From JANMAT01 sp031359995 (GTDB lineage: Bacteria > Actinomycetota > Acidimicrobiia > Acidimicrobiales > Ilumatobacteraceae), in NCBI GenBank assembly GCA_031359995.1, contig JANMAT010000094.1:10438-74437 (forward strand): a DNA stretch of 64,000 bases, read 5' to 3'. The notes under the pieces were generated by a model. That model was not told where the DNA came from. It worked only from the letters and a program-made list of their open reading frames with translations, and searched no databases. The position numbers were made by a program, and so were the translations under genes. Positions 15,823 through 24,949 of this stretch are shown in pieces. Within the stretch, counting starts at the first letter, position 1. Every line of letters begins with the position of its first letter.

Positions 15823-16611
15823 TCAGCCGATCGTGACCTGAGCGAAGCGGGTCACCGAGTTCGGGGCGACCAGCTGCTGGATCGACTGCTTCTCGTCCTT
15901 CACGTAGGCCTGCTCGACCAGGCAGTTGTCGCGGAAGAAGCCGCCGATGCGACCCTCCACGACCTTGGGGATGGCCTGCTCGGGCTTGCCCTCGTTGCGG
16001 GTGAGGTTCTCGAGCGTGGTGCGCTCGGCCGCCAGCACGTCGGCGGGCACGTCGTCGCGCGTGAGGTACTTGGGCTTGGTGAAGCCGGCGTGGACGGCGA
16101 CGTCGTGGGCCAGCTCGGCGGTGCCACCCGACAGCTCGACGAGCACGGCGTTGACGCCGCGCCCGCCCTGCACGTGCAGGTAGGAGTCGAGGACGTGCCC
16201 GGCCGGCGCCTCGAAGCGCACGACCCGGCCCAGCTCGATGTTCTCCTTCGCCGTGAGCTTGAGGTCGTCGAGCTCCTTCGCTCGCTCGCTGACCGCGCCC
16301 TCGCCCTTGGCGACGACGAGCTCGGCAAGGTCCTGGACGAGCGTCTTGAAGGTGTCGGAACCGGCCACGAAGTCGGTCTCCGACTTCAGCTGCACGATGG
16401 CGCCGACGTTGCCGTGCACGACCAGGGCGACGGCGCCCTGGTTGTTCTCACGATCGGCGCGCTCGGCCGCCTTGGTCAGGCCCTTCTCGCGCAGGTGGGT
16501 GATGGCGGCGTCAACGTCACCATCGGTGGCCTCGAGGGCCTTCTTGCAGTCCATCATGCCCACGCCCGTGGCGGCACGGAGCGCGGCGACGTCTTTGGCG
16601 GTGAATGCCAT
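15823..16611 (-). CDS. tsf: Elongation factor Ts
   Basis: 262 aa nucleotide-exchange factor for EF-Tu. The N-terminal UBA-like domain 'LRAATGVGMMDCKKALEATD' and the EF-Tu contact segment 'SETDFVAGSDTF' are intact, and the C-terminal coiled region ends normally. The ribosome binding site AGGAG lies 9-13 bases before the ATG at 16611. It follows rpsB by 35 bases, the usual order. Confidence 0.97.
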   Translation of the reverse strand: MAFTAKDVAALRAATGVGMMDCKKALEATDGDVDAAITHLREKGLTKAAERADRENNQGAVALVVHGNVGAIVQLKSETDFVAGSDTFKTLVQDLAELVVAKGEGAVSERAKELDDLKLTAKENIELGRVVRFEAPAGHVLDSYLHVQGGRGVNAVLVELSGGTAELAHDVAVHAGFTKPKYLTRDDVPADVLAAERTTLENLTRNEGKPEQAIPKVVEGRIGGFFRDNCLVEQAYVKDEKQSIQQLVAPNSVTRFAQVTIG

Positions 16612-16646
16612 GGGAGGTTGCTCCTGGGTTCGTTCGGGTGGGTTGC

Positions 16647-17645
<999 letters not shown>

Positions 17646-17766
17646 GGAAATCGTGCTCCTTCACCGCGGTTACCGGCTCCCGACGCCACGCCCGAAGGCG
17701 ACCGCGGAACGGGTCGGGAGCTTGGATTTCGACCGCGGACGGGTGCCGGGCCGACGGGACATCCTA
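17646..17766 (-). promoter_or_regulatory. rpsB promoter and structured 5' leader
   Basis: A minus-strand TAGGAT box at 17766-17761 predicts a leader of about 110 nt. Within it GCTCCCGAC and GTCGGGAGC (plus coordinates 17676-17684 and 17713-17721) form a perfect 9-bp stem enclosing a CTTCGGG-type inner loop, and the octamer ACCGCGG(T/A) occurs three times (17663, 17701, 17732). This is the kind of structure used for autoregulation by ribosomal protein S2, though I cannot match it to a known leader family. Confidence 0.45.
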
Positions 17767-17813
17767 GCGCCCACCAGCCCGGATGGCCCAAGCTGGTTCG
17801 CCCGGGCGTCCGG

Positions 17814-18311
17814 TCACCGCGGCCACCGCCCGGGACCGCCCCCCGTGGGGACCAGTCGCGGCACCGCCGCCGCGCCGCCGAGCACGAGAGCCGGGTCGAG
17901 GTACTCCTCGCCCCGGCGGACCCCGAAGAAGGTGGCCGGCCCGGCCGTCCCCACCGGCTGGCCCTGGCCGAGGTGGGCGCCCCGACCCACCACCACGGCG
18001 GCGAGCAACCCGTAGGTGGTGCGCAGCCCGTCGGGATGGGCGACGACGACGAACAGCTCGCCGCCCACCTGGCCGGCGAAGGTGACCGTGCCGGCGGCGG
18101 CCGCCCGCACCACCTCGCCACCGACCGTGGCGTACTCGAAGCCCCGGTTGCCGGCGCAGAAGCGGCAGGCGGGGGCCCGGAACGGGTCGCGCACGGCGAC
18201 GTCGACCGGCGGACGGTAGCGGGGACCGTGGGGTCGGCGGGCGGCCTGGGCGGGATCGGCCACCCCGACGAGCAGGGTGACGAGCAGGGGGGCGAGCAAG
18301 GGGCGGCGCAC
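17814..18311 (-). CDS. Degenerate M23 (LytM-like) peptidase-family protein
   Basis: 165 aa, secreted: signal peptide about 1-23 ending 'DPAQA'. The rest is a single LytM beta-barrel fold: 'GNRGFEYATVGGEVVRA', 'AGTVTFAGQVGG', 'HPDGLRTTYG', 'FFGVRRGEEYLDP'. In active members the first segment reads H-R-G-V-D and the last L-H-W/F-G. Here the zinc ligands are replaced (His to Asn, Asp to Glu, His to Phe), so hydrolase activity is unlikely and a peptidoglycan-binding or activator role is more probable. GTG at 18311 has a strong GGAGGT 6 bases upstream. An M23 gene between rpsB and whiG is also found in Streptomyces. Confidence 0.8.
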   Translation of the reverse strand: MRRPLLAPLLVTLLVGVADPAQAARRPHGPRYRPPVDVAVRDPFRAPACRFCAGNRGFEYATVGGEVVRAAAAGTVTFAGQVGGELFVVVAHPDGLRTTYGLLAAVVVGRGAHLGQGQPVGTAGPATFFGVRRGEEYLDPALVLGGAAAVPRLVPTGGGPGRWPR

Positions 18312-18384
18312 GGACGGACCTCCGGTAGCGGACGGGAGGCCCCGGCGTGGGGCGAAGGCGGGCGGCGCGGCCCGGCGGCGACGT

Positions 18385-19167
18385 TCAGTCGCGGTTCAGC
18401 AACGAGGTGAGGCGACCGCGCAGCTGCAGGACGGCGCGGGTGTGGATCTGGCAGACCCGGGACTCGGTGACGCCGAGGACGCGACCGATCTCGGCCAGGG
18501 TGAGGCCCTCGACGTAGTACAGGCCGAGGACGAGGCGATGGCGCTCGGGCAGGGTCAGGATGGCCTCGCCCAGGAGGCGACGCACCTCTCGCCGCTCCAG
18601 ATCGTAGCCGGGCCCGTGGTCGGGCGAGGCCAGCGAATCGCTGAGCCGCATGGGCTCGTCCCGACCGGCGCCGACGAGGACGTCGTCGAGGGCCATGATC
18701 ATGGCCGACGACACCTGGGTGAGGGCGTCGTTGAGCTGGTCGGTGGTCATGCCGGCGGCGTCGGCCAGTTCGTCGTCGGTGGGCGTGCGCCCGAGGCGAC
18801 CTTCCAGGTCGGATTCGGCCCGCTCGATGGTGCGGGCCTTCGCCCGCAACGAACGCGGCACCCAGTCGATCGAGCGGAGCTCGTCGAGGATGGCACCGCG
18901 GATGCGGGGTGCGGCGTAGGTCTCGAAGCGGACGCCCCGGTCGAGCTGGAACTTCTCGATGGCGTCGATGAGTCCGAAGATGCCGTAGCTGACGAGGTCG
19001 GCGGGGTCGACGCTGGACGGCAGGCCGGCGCCCACCCGGCCGGCGACGAACTTGACCAGCGGCGCGTAGTGCAGGATCAGCCGGTCGCGCAGGGCGCGGT
19101 CGTCCGAGTCCTTGAACTGGCTCCAGATCTGTTCGAGGTCGAGGGTCGTCCCTCGTTCAGTGCTCAT
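18385..19167 (-). CDS. whiG: WhiG/FliA-type RNA polymerase sigma factor
   Basis: 260 aa sigma-70 family group 3 factor. Region 2 (about 25-95) has 'DPADLVSYGIFGLIDAIEKF' and 'FETYAAPRIRGAILDELRS', region 3 has 'GRTPTDDELADAAGM', and region 4 (about 205-255) has 'LPERHRLVLGLYYVEGLTLAEIGRVLGV' in part, followed by 'ESRVCQIHTRAV'. The FliA/WhiG subfamily governs motility in flagellates and sporulation in Streptomyces; no flagellar gene is in this window, so the role here is open. Its start overlaps the xerC stop by 4 bases. No anti-sigma gene lies next to it. Confidence 0.9.
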   Translation of the reverse strand: MSTERGTTLDLEQIWSQFKDSDDRALRDRLILHYAPLVKFVAGRVGAGLPSSVDPADLVSYGIFGLIDAIEKFQLDRGVRFETYAAPRIRGAILDELRSIDWVPRSLRAKARTIERAESDLEGRLGRTPTDDELADAAGMTTDQLNDALTQVSSAMIMALDDVLVGAGRDEPMRLSDSLASPDHGPGYDLERREVRRLLGEAILTLPERHRLVLGLYYVEGLTLAEIGRVLGVTESRVCQIHTRAVLQLRGRLTSLLNRD

Positions 19168-20042
19168 GCGCGTGGGTGCGTTTCGTCGTAGACCGCCCGC
19201 AGACGCTGCTGGCTCACGTGGGTGTAGATCTGGGTCGTCGCCAGATCCGCGTGCCCGAGCAGTTCCTGCACGGTTCTCAGATCGGCGCCACCATCCAACA
19301 GATGAGTGGCAAAGCTGTGCCGCAGGGCGTGGGGGTGCGTGGGCTGGGGCGCCCGCCGGTCGAGCAGGCGGCGCACGTCACGCGGCGTCAGACGATGACC
19401 CCGCCGGTTGACGAACAGTGCCGCTCCGGCGGTGGGCCCGACCAGGCCGGCCCGGCCCCGGGCCAGCCAGCCCCGCACCGCGTCGGCGGCCGGTGCGCTG
19501 ATGGGCACCCGGCGCTGCTTGCCGCCCTTGCCCCACACGGTGACCGAGCCCGCCTCCGTGTCGATGGCATCGACGTCGAGGCCACAGAGCTCGCCGACGC
19601 GCAGCCCGGAGCCGTACAGCAGCTCGAGCACCGCGTCGTCGCGGAGCCGGATGGGTTCGGGGTCGGCGTCGACCACCGCCGGCGGCGTGTCGAGGAGGAC
19701 CTCGAGCTCGTCGGCCCGCAGCACGCGCGGCAGTCGGTGCTCGCCGCGCGGCGCCGACAGCGATCGGGTCGGGTCGTCGGCCAGGACGCCCGTGCGCACC
19801 AGCCAGCCGAAGTACCGGCGCAGCGTGGACGCCTTGCGGGCGATCGACGACCGGGCCAGCCGCGACGTGGCGAGGAACCCGAGGTAACGCCGCAGCAGCA
19901 GGCGGTCGACCTGGCTCGGCTCGACGCAGCCGGCTCGTTCGGCCCATTCGATGAACGCCGCCAGGTCACGCCGGTAGGCCGCCACGGTGTTCGCCGACGC
20001 CGCCGTGAGGGACTGCTCGAAACCCGCCGCCGCCCAGCCCAT
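19164..20042 (-). CDS. xerC: Tyrosine recombinase XerC
   Basis: 292 aa site-specific recombinase resolving chromosome dimers at dif. An N-terminal SAM-like core-binding domain (about 1-95) is followed by the catalytic domain with all conserved residues: Arg in 'GSGLRVGELCGL', Lys in 'GKGGKQRRVPI', 'HALRHSFATHLL' (His-x-x-Arg), His in 'LLGHADLATTQIYTHV' and its Tyr nucleophile. ATG at 20042 is favoured over the long upstream extension because a -10 box lies 7 nt before it. It is not a phage integrase by context: the dprA/comM-whiG neighbourhood is chromosomal and conserved. Confidence 0.92.
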   Translation of the reverse strand: MGWAAAGFEQSLTAASANTVAAYRRDLAAFIEWAERAGCVEPSQVDRLLLRRYLGFLATSRLARSSIARKASTLRRYFGWLVRTGVLADDPTRSLSAPRGEHRLPRVLRADELEVLLDTPPAVVDADPEPIRLRDDAVLELLYGSGLRVGELCGLDVDAIDTEAGSVTVWGKGGKQRRVPISAPAADAVRGWLARGRAGLVGPTAGAALFVNRRGHRLTPRDVRRLLDRRAPQPTHPHALRHSFATHLLDGGADLRTVQELLGHADLATTQIYTHVSQQRLRAVYDETHPRA

Positions 20043-20049
20043 GTCGCCC

Positions 20050-20055
20050 AACGTA
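20050..20055 (-). promoter_or_regulatory. -10 box of leaderless xerC promoter
   Basis: TACGTT on the minus strand ends 7 nt before the ATG at 20042 and lies within the gap of only 19 bases after dprA. Confidence 0.5.
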
Positions 20056-20061
20056 TCGCCA

Positions 20062-21198
20062 TCACCACGCCTTGCTACGCACGGTGCGCGTCCAATGTGG
20101 GCCGTCGGGGGCGACGAGCCCGCGCTCGTCGAGCTCGTCGAGCGCGGCCACCACCTGATCCAGCCGCCCATTCGTACGAGCAACCAGTTGGTCGACCGTG
20201 CCGCCATCGCCCATCTCGTCCAGCACCAGCTGCTCGAACGGTTCCAGGCCGACCGGCTCGCCGGGTTCGGCTCGCCCCGACACGAGACCGAGGGCGACCA
20301 GGATGTCGCGCCCGTCGATGATCGGGATGGCGCCGTCGCGCAGCAGCGCGTTGGCCCCGGCGGCGGCCGGGTTCCGGAGGGAACCGGGCACCGCGCCCAC
20401 GCCACGCCCGAGCGCCAGGGCGACGTCGGCGGTGATGAGGGCACCGCCGCGCGCGTGTGACTCGACCACGACGATCAGCTCGGAGAGCGCGGCCAGGATG
20501 CGGTTGCGGAGCGGGAAGTGGTGCGGATGGGGCCGCACGCCCAGCGGATGCTCGCCGAGCACCAGCCCGACGCCGGCCACCGCCTGCCACAGCTCGGCGT
20601 TGGCCTTGGGATAGGGCACGTCGAGCCCACAGCCCACCACGGCCACCGGTGCGGCGCCGCCGGCACCGAGGGCGCCCCGGTGGGCGGCGGCATCGACACC
20701 CCACGCCAGACCCGAGACCACCGCCACCCCGGCGGCGGCCAGCTCGGTGCCGAACAGGCGGGCGATGTCGCGCCCGAGCGCGGTGGCCCGACGGGTGCCG
20801 ACGAGCCCGACCCGTCGGGCGTCGAGGGCGTGCAGGTCGCCGAGGGCGAACAGCACCGGCGCCGGCGGGTCGACCGCGGCGAGCTCGTCGGGCCAGGCGG
20901 TGAGGCCGCGCACCAGCACCGCGACCCCCGCGGCGCGGTGGCGGCGCCGCAGCTCGCCGGGATCGAGGGAGGCCGCCGCCGCCCGCCACTGGGCGCCGAG
21001 GTCACCGTGGGGTCGACCGACCCGACCCTCGTGCACGCCGGGCGGCACACCGAGCCGTCCCACCATTGCCCACGCCTCGGACGGCGCCCGCTCGTGCAGC
21101 AGTGCGGCCAGGCGGTGCGGCGTGATGTCGGGCAGCGACGCCAGCGCGATGGCGCACCCCAGCTCGCGATCGAACGGCCCGCCCGCGGTGGCGCTCAT
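20062..21198 (-). CDS. dprA: DNA-processing protein DprA
   Basis: 378 aa. DprA protects incoming single-stranded DNA and loads RecA during natural transformation. A SAM-like N-terminal part is followed by the Rossmann-like core with 'RRVGLVGTRRATALGRD', 'VVSGLAWGVDAAAHRGAL', 'VAVVGCGLDVPYPKAN' and 'ESHARGGALITADVALALGR', and a C-terminal winged-helix (about 310-375). The ATG overlaps the comM stop by 4 bases. The pair is present in many non-competent bacteria, so it does not prove transformability. Confidence 0.93.
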   Translation of the reverse strand: MSATAGGPFDRELGCAIALASLPDITPHRLAALLHERAPSEAWAMVGRLGVPPGVHEGRVGRPHGDLGAQWRAAAASLDPGELRRRHRAAGVAVLVRGLTAWPDELAAVDPPAPVLFALGDLHALDARRVGLVGTRRATALGRDIARLFGTELAAAGVAVVSGLAWGVDAAAHRGALGAGGAAPVAVVGCGLDVPYPKANAELWQAVAGVGLVLGEHPLGVRPHPHHFPLRNRILAALSELIVVVESHARGGALITADVALALGRGVGAVPGSLRNPAAAGANALLRDGAIPIIDGRDILVALGLVSGRAEPGEPVGLEPFEQLVLDEMGDGGTVDQLVARTNGRLDQVVAALDELDERGLVAPDGPHWTRTVRSKAW

Positions 21199-22694
21199 GC
21201 CGCCGCCCGGGCCCGGTCGAAGACGTCGGCCCGCAGGGCGAGGGCGGCGCGCACCATGTCGACGTCGACGGTGTCGACACCGTGGAGGTCGGCCAGGGTG
21301 CGGGCCACGCGCCGTACCCGATGCAGCCCGCGCCCCGACAAGCGCCCCCGCTCGAGCTGGCGGCGCAGCACGGAGATGGCCGCGGACGACACCGGAGCGA
21401 CCTCGTCGAGTCGGTTGCCGGCCAGCGCGGCGTTGAGGCAGCCCTGTCGTTCGATCGCCACGGCCCGAGCCCGGGCCACACGCTCGGCGACCACCACGCT
21501 GGGCTCGCCCGGCGGCCCGGTCAGGAGGTCGTCGATCTCGGGGCGCGACACCGGCACGCGCAGGTCGATGCGGTCGAGCAGCGGGCCCGACAACCGGCGC
21601 CGGTAGCGGGCCAGTTCGACCGGGCTGCACACGCAGGCACCGGCCGGGCCGCACGGGCACACGTTCGATGCGGCCACCAACACGAACCGGGCCGGCAGCG
21701 TGACCGAGGCCCGCGCCCGCGTGATGCGCACCACGCCTTCCTCGAGCGGTTGCCGCAACCCGTCGAGCACGGCCGGCGCGAACTCACCCAGTTCGTCGAG
21801 GAAGAGCACGCCGCCGTCGCTCAGGCTGACTTCGCCCGGTCGCAGCAGTGCACTGCCGCCGCCGACCATGGCCACGAGCGAGGCCGAGTGGTGCGGGGCG
21901 CGCAGCGGTGGTCGGGTCATCAGGCCGCCGGGCGGAAGGGGCAGCCCGGCGGCGGAGTGGATGCTCGTGGCGCGAATGGCGGCTTCACGCCCGAGCGGCG
22001 GCAGCACACCGGGCAGGCGCTGGGCCAGCATCGTCTTGCCCGCACCCGGGGGCCCGACGAGCAACAGGTGGTGATCACCGGCGGCGGCCACTTCGACCGC
22101 CAGGCGGGCCAGGGGCTGGCCCCGCACGTCGGCCAGGTCGGGCACGACGACCGGCGGTGACGGGGGCGGCGGTTCGGGCACCGGCCACTGCTGATCGCCC
22201 CGCAACGCCGCGGCCACCCCGGCCAGCGTGCGCGCCGCCCACACGGGGCCGCGCGCCACGGCCATGGCCTCGTGCACGGACGCCGCCGGCACCACGCAGG
22301 CCCGGGCGCCCAGCGCGGCCACGAGCGGCACGACGCCCGTGACCGGCCGCACCGAACCGTCGAGCCCGAGCTCACCAACGAAGCCGACGCCCTCCACATC
22401 GGCGCGATCGATCTTCTCCTGGGCGACGAGCAGGCCGACGGCGATGGCGAGGTCGAGCCCCGAGCCCGCCTTGCGCACGCCCGACGGCGCCAGGTTCACC
22501 GTGACGCGCTGCTGCGGCCAGGGCAGCTCGGACGACAGCAGCGCGGCGCGCACGCGGTCACGTGCCTCTCGGCAGGCTTCGTCGGGCAGACCGACGATGG
22601 TGAAGCCGGGCAGGCCCGATGACACGTGGACCTCGACGGTGACGGGCGAGCCGTCGGCTCCCAACAGCGTAGCGGAACGGACGATGGCGAGCAT
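21195..22694 (-). CDS. comM: YifB/ComM-family Mg-chelatase-like AAA+ ATPase
   Basis: 499 aa. An N-terminal Lon-protease-like domain (about 1-165) is followed by an AAA+ core with Walker A 'GPPGAGKT' (214-221), Walker B 'VLFLDELGEF', and a Cys-rich segment 'CPCGPAGACVC' typical of this family, then a C-terminal lid. ComM acts as a branch-migration helicase during transformation in Vibrio; here it is the first gene of comM-dprA. The ATG at 22694 has a minus-strand TAGCAT box about 80 bases upstream (22781-22776) and a palindrome GGTCCG-6-CGGACC at 22715-22732 in between. Confidence 0.93.
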   Translation of the reverse strand: MLAIVRSATLLGADGSPVTVEVHVSSGLPGFTIVGLPDEACREARDRVRAALLSSELPWPQQRVTVNLAPSGVRKAGSGLDLAIAVGLLVAQEKIDRADVEGVGFVGELGLDGSVRPVTGVVPLVAALGARACVVPAASVHEAMAVARGPVWAARTLAGVAAALRGDQQWPVPEPPPPSPPVVVPDLADVRGQPLARLAVEVAAAGDHHLLLVGPPGAGKTMLAQRLPGVLPPLGREAAIRATSIHSAAGLPLPPGGLMTRPPLRAPHHSASLVAMVGGGSALLRPGEVSLSDGGVLFLDELGEFAPAVLDGLRQPLEEGVVRITRARASVTLPARFVLVAASNVCPCGPAGACVCSPVELARYRRRLSGPLLDRIDLRVPVSRPEIDDLLTGPPGEPSVVVAERVARARAVAIERQGCLNAALAGNRLDEVAPVSSAAISVLRRQLERGRLSGRGLHRVRRVARTLADLHGVDTVDVDMVRAALALRADVFDRARAAA

Positions 22695-22714
22695 GTGCAG
22701 ACCTCGGTGGAGAC

Positions 22715-22732
22715 GGTCCGACGAGGCGGACC
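22715..22732. promoter_or_regulatory. Palindrome in the comM leader
   Basis: GGTCCG and CGGACC separated by 6 bases, between the putative -10 box and the comM start. Possible operator or leader hairpin. Confidence 0.3.
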
Positions 22733-22858
22733 AACCAGGGTCGACGTGTGATGCCCGGCCGACGAAGCGAGACCGATGCTACCAGCAGGGTGCGCGCCGG
22801 TTTCCCGGCCCCGGGTGGTTGCCACCGATGCGGGGGAGGGCTCTGGGAGACTGGAGCG

Positions 22859-23260
22859 GTGCCCCCCACGTTCCGTCACCGCGCTTCCGTCACGATCCTG
22901 GTGGCGCTGACGATCACCGCCGGCGCCGCCTGCCGCGGCGGCACCGTCCCGTCGGGCGCCGCGTTCTGCGGGCGGGTCGACAAGCAGATGAGCGTGCTGA
23001 AGGGCCTGAACCTGGTGAGCAGCGACCCCGAGACCACCAAGCAGGTCCTGGCCGCGTTCCAGGACGTCGGCACGGTGGCCCCCGCCCCGGTGCGCGACGC
23101 GTGGACCAAGGTGACCAAGCTGGTGGAGCTGGCCGCCACGACCGATCTGAAGACGCCCGACGCCGCCGGCAAGCTGGCCGAGCAGGCCCTGGCCGCCCAG
23201 CCCGACGTGACGACGATCAAGACCTACGTGAAAGACACCTGCGGCTTCGAGCTCGCCTGA
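22859..23260 (+). CDS. Small secreted lipoprotein, function unknown
   Basis: 133 aa from GTG at 22859. The N-terminal signal 'SVTILVALTITAGAACRGG' ends in a lipobox with acylated Cys, followed by an alpha-helical soluble part of about 105 residues with three further Cys, one of them near the C-terminus ('DTCGFELA'). A GAGACT box lies 6 nt upstream of the GTG, a weak variant of the leaderless -10 pattern seen elsewhere in this window. It is divergent from comM and convergent with clpP. Short helical lipoproteins of this kind are common in Acidimicrobiia, and I know no function for them. Confidence 0.75.
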   Translation: MPPTFRHRASVTILVALTITAGAACRGGTVPSGAAFCGRVDKQMSVLKGLNLVSSDPETTKQVLAAFQDVGTVAPAPVRDAWTKVTKLVELAATTDLKTPDAAGKLAEQALAAQPDVTTIKTYVKDTCGFELA

Positions 23261-23278
23261 CGGCGACCCCGAACGGGC

Positions 23279-23875
23279 TCAGTGGATCTCGCCGCGCTTC
23301 AGGATGACGTGGTCGATCAGGCCGTACTCCTGGGCCTCGTGGGCCGAGAACCAGCGGTCGCGGTCGGCGTCGGCCACGACCTTGTCGTAGGGCTGACCCG
23401 TGTGCTGCGAGATGCGCTCGAACAACATCTTCTTCGTGTACGCCATCTGCTCGGCCTGGATGGCGATGTCGGATGCCTGGCCCCGCAGGCCACCGAGGGG
23501 CTGGTGCATCATGATGCGGGAGTTGGGCAGGGCGTAGCGCTTGCCCGCCGCACCGGCGCACAGCAGGAACTGGCCCATGGAGGCGGCCAGGCCCATGGTG
23601 ATGGTGGCGATGTCGCACGAGACGAACTGCATGGTGTCGTAGATGGCCATGCCGGCCGTGACCGAGCCACCGGGCGAGTTGATGTAGAGCCAGATGTCCT
23701 TGTTGCTGTCCTCGCCCTCGAGGTACAGCAACTGGGCGCAGATCATGTTGGCGATCTCGTCGTTCACATCCGTGCCGAGGACCACGATGCGGTTCTTCAG
23801 CAGACGGTTGTAGATGTCCATGCGGCCGTCGGGGGCGCCGTCGAGGAACGAGGGGTTGGGCATCGGCTGGGCCAT
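23279..23875 (-). CDS. clpP: ATP-dependent Clp protease proteolytic subunit
   Basis: 198 aa serine protease forming the 14-mer core of ClpXP/ClpCP. Catalytic Ser99 is in 'MGLAASMGQFLLCAG', His124 in 'RIMMHQPLGG' and the Asp in 'ADADRDRWFSAHEA'. 'LYINSPGGSVTAGMAIYDTM' is the substrate-groove strand. The family length is normal. Neither clpX nor a second clpP copy is adjacent, though actinobacteria commonly carry two or more clpP genes. A -10 box lies 7 nt before the ATG, which implies a leaderless mRNA. Confidence 0.97.
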   Translation of the reverse strand: MAQPMPNPSFLDGAPDGRMDIYNRLLKNRIVVLGTDVNDEIANMICAQLLYLEGEDSNKDIWLYINSPGGSVTAGMAIYDTMQFVSCDIATITMGLAASMGQFLLCAGAAGKRYALPNSRIMMHQPLGGLRGQASDIAIQAEQMAYTKKMLFERISQHTGQPYDKVVADADRDRWFSAHEAQEYGLIDHVILKRGEIH

Positions 23876-23882
23876 GGCGGGC

Positions 23883-23888
23883 AGGCTA
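23883..23888 (-). promoter_or_regulatory. -10 box of leaderless clpP promoter
   Basis: TAGCCT on the minus strand ends 7 nt before the ATG at 23875. Confidence 0.6.
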
Positions 23889-23957
23889 CCGCCCCTGACG
23901 GCGTTCGCCGCAGGTGGGCTACCGGGATGTGGGCCACGCGGAACGTGGGCGTCGGCG

Positions 23958-24197
23958 TCAGCGGCGGGTGGCCGACGGGTCGTCGGTCCGGTCGGTTCGT
24001 TCGGCGGGCGGCGTTCCCCGCCGCACCTGGCGGGCCCGCCACGCCTGGATGGCCACGACCATGCCGACGAACAGGGCCAGGGCGACGGCGGCGTTGCCGA
24101 CGGGGCCGAACACGGCGGTGCCGGCGACAGGGGCGGCGGCGAAGAGGCCGCGGCGCGCCCCGCCCGCCGTTGTCCTGCCGTGAATCGCTGTCACCAC
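23958..24197 (-). CDS. Small single-helix membrane protein, unknown
   Basis: 79 aa from tandem GTG codons at 24197/24194, with GAGGAG about 4-9 bases upstream. One hydrophobic segment (about 33-50, 'NAAVALALFVGMVVAIQAW') is followed by a basic and then Thr/Asp/Arg-rich tail. No family is recognised. It lies 82 bases upstream of clpP on the same strand, but clpP has its own promoter. It could be a spurious frame, though the good ribosome binding site and a clear helix with positive-inside residues favour a real gene. Confidence 0.5.
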   Translation of the reverse strand: MVTAIHGRTTAGGARRGLFAAAPVAGTAVFGPVGNAAVALALFVGMVVAIQAWRARQVRRGTPPAERTDRTDDPSATRR

Positions 24198-24367
24198 TGC
24201 TCCTCGCCGAGCACCCGCCGGATGCCGCCTTCGGCGAAGCGGAAACCCGGTTCGCCACCCAACACGATGACACCCTGGGGTGGCATGCTCAATGAGCCGT
24301 CCGACTCAGCAAGCTGGCACGATGCGTGTCGGTTGCTTGGCGCGGGCCCACTTGTCAGGATCACGCT

Positions 24368-24877
24368 GTGGACGACGTAGCCCTCACCTCCCTCACCGCC
24401 CGGCTCCTGGACGCGAACGGCACGTTCGCCCGGGAGCACTTCTCGGGCATGCGCCCGCTGTCGCCGGCCCGGCACATGGCCGTGGTCGCCTGCATGGACA
24501 GCCGACTCGACGTGTTCGACGCCCTCGGCCTCACCAACGGTGACGCCCACGTCATCCGCAACGCCGGTGGCGTGGTCACGGACGACGTGATCCGATCGCT
24601 GATGCTCTCGCAGCGGCTCATGGGAACCTCCTCCATCGTGCTCGTGCACCACACCGACTGCGGCATGTCGCGCGTGTCCGAGGACGAGATGAAGCAGGAG
24701 GTCGAGACCGAGACCGGCATCCGCCCGGCGTTCGCCATCGAAAGCTTCAAGGATCCGTACGCCGACGTGCGCCAGTCGATCGCCCGGCTGCGCAACTCGC
24801 CCTTCCTGAAGTGCAAGGACGACATCGTCGGCTTCGTGTACGACGTGGGCTCGGGACTGCTCGACCCCGTCATCTGA
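24368..24877 (+). CDS. Beta-class carbonic anhydrase
   Basis: 169 aa zinc enzyme hydrating CO2. The zinc ligands Cys42, His95 and Cys98 are in 'ACMDSRLDVF' and 'VLVHHTDCGM', with the Asp44-Arg46 dyad intact; 'HVIRNAGGVVTDDVIRSL' is the usual dimer/active-site segment. The short form resembles the mycobacterial Rv1284 type. GTG at 24368 was chosen because it begins the conserved helix and has CAGGAT 6 nt upstream (variant -10). The longer frame from 24326 adds an unconserved stretch. Confidence 0.9.
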   Translation: MDDVALTSLTARLLDANGTFAREHFSGMRPLSPARHMAVVACMDSRLDVFDALGLTNGDAHVIRNAGGVVTDDVIRSLMLSQRLMGTSSIVLVHHTDCGMSRVSEDEMKQEVETETGIRPAFAIESFKDPYADVRQSIARLRNSPFLKCKDDIVGFVYDVGSGLLDPVI

Positions 24878-24936
24878 CCGTCGGCGCGAGAACGCGTCGG
24901 CAGCACGGGCGTCGCCCGCTACTGTGCGATCCGTAG

Positions 24937-24942
24937 TAGTGT
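24937..24942 (+). promoter_or_regulatory. -10 box of leaderless padR-type gene
   Basis: TAGTGT ends 7 nt before the ATG at 24950. Confidence 0.6.
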
Positions 24943-24949
24943 GCCAACC

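Noticed and set aside
19164..20042. Tyrosine recombinase considered as a phage or island integrase
   Set aside because: Length, motifs and the whiG-xerC-dprA-comM neighbourhood match the chromosomal XerC; no attachment repeats or phage genes nearby.
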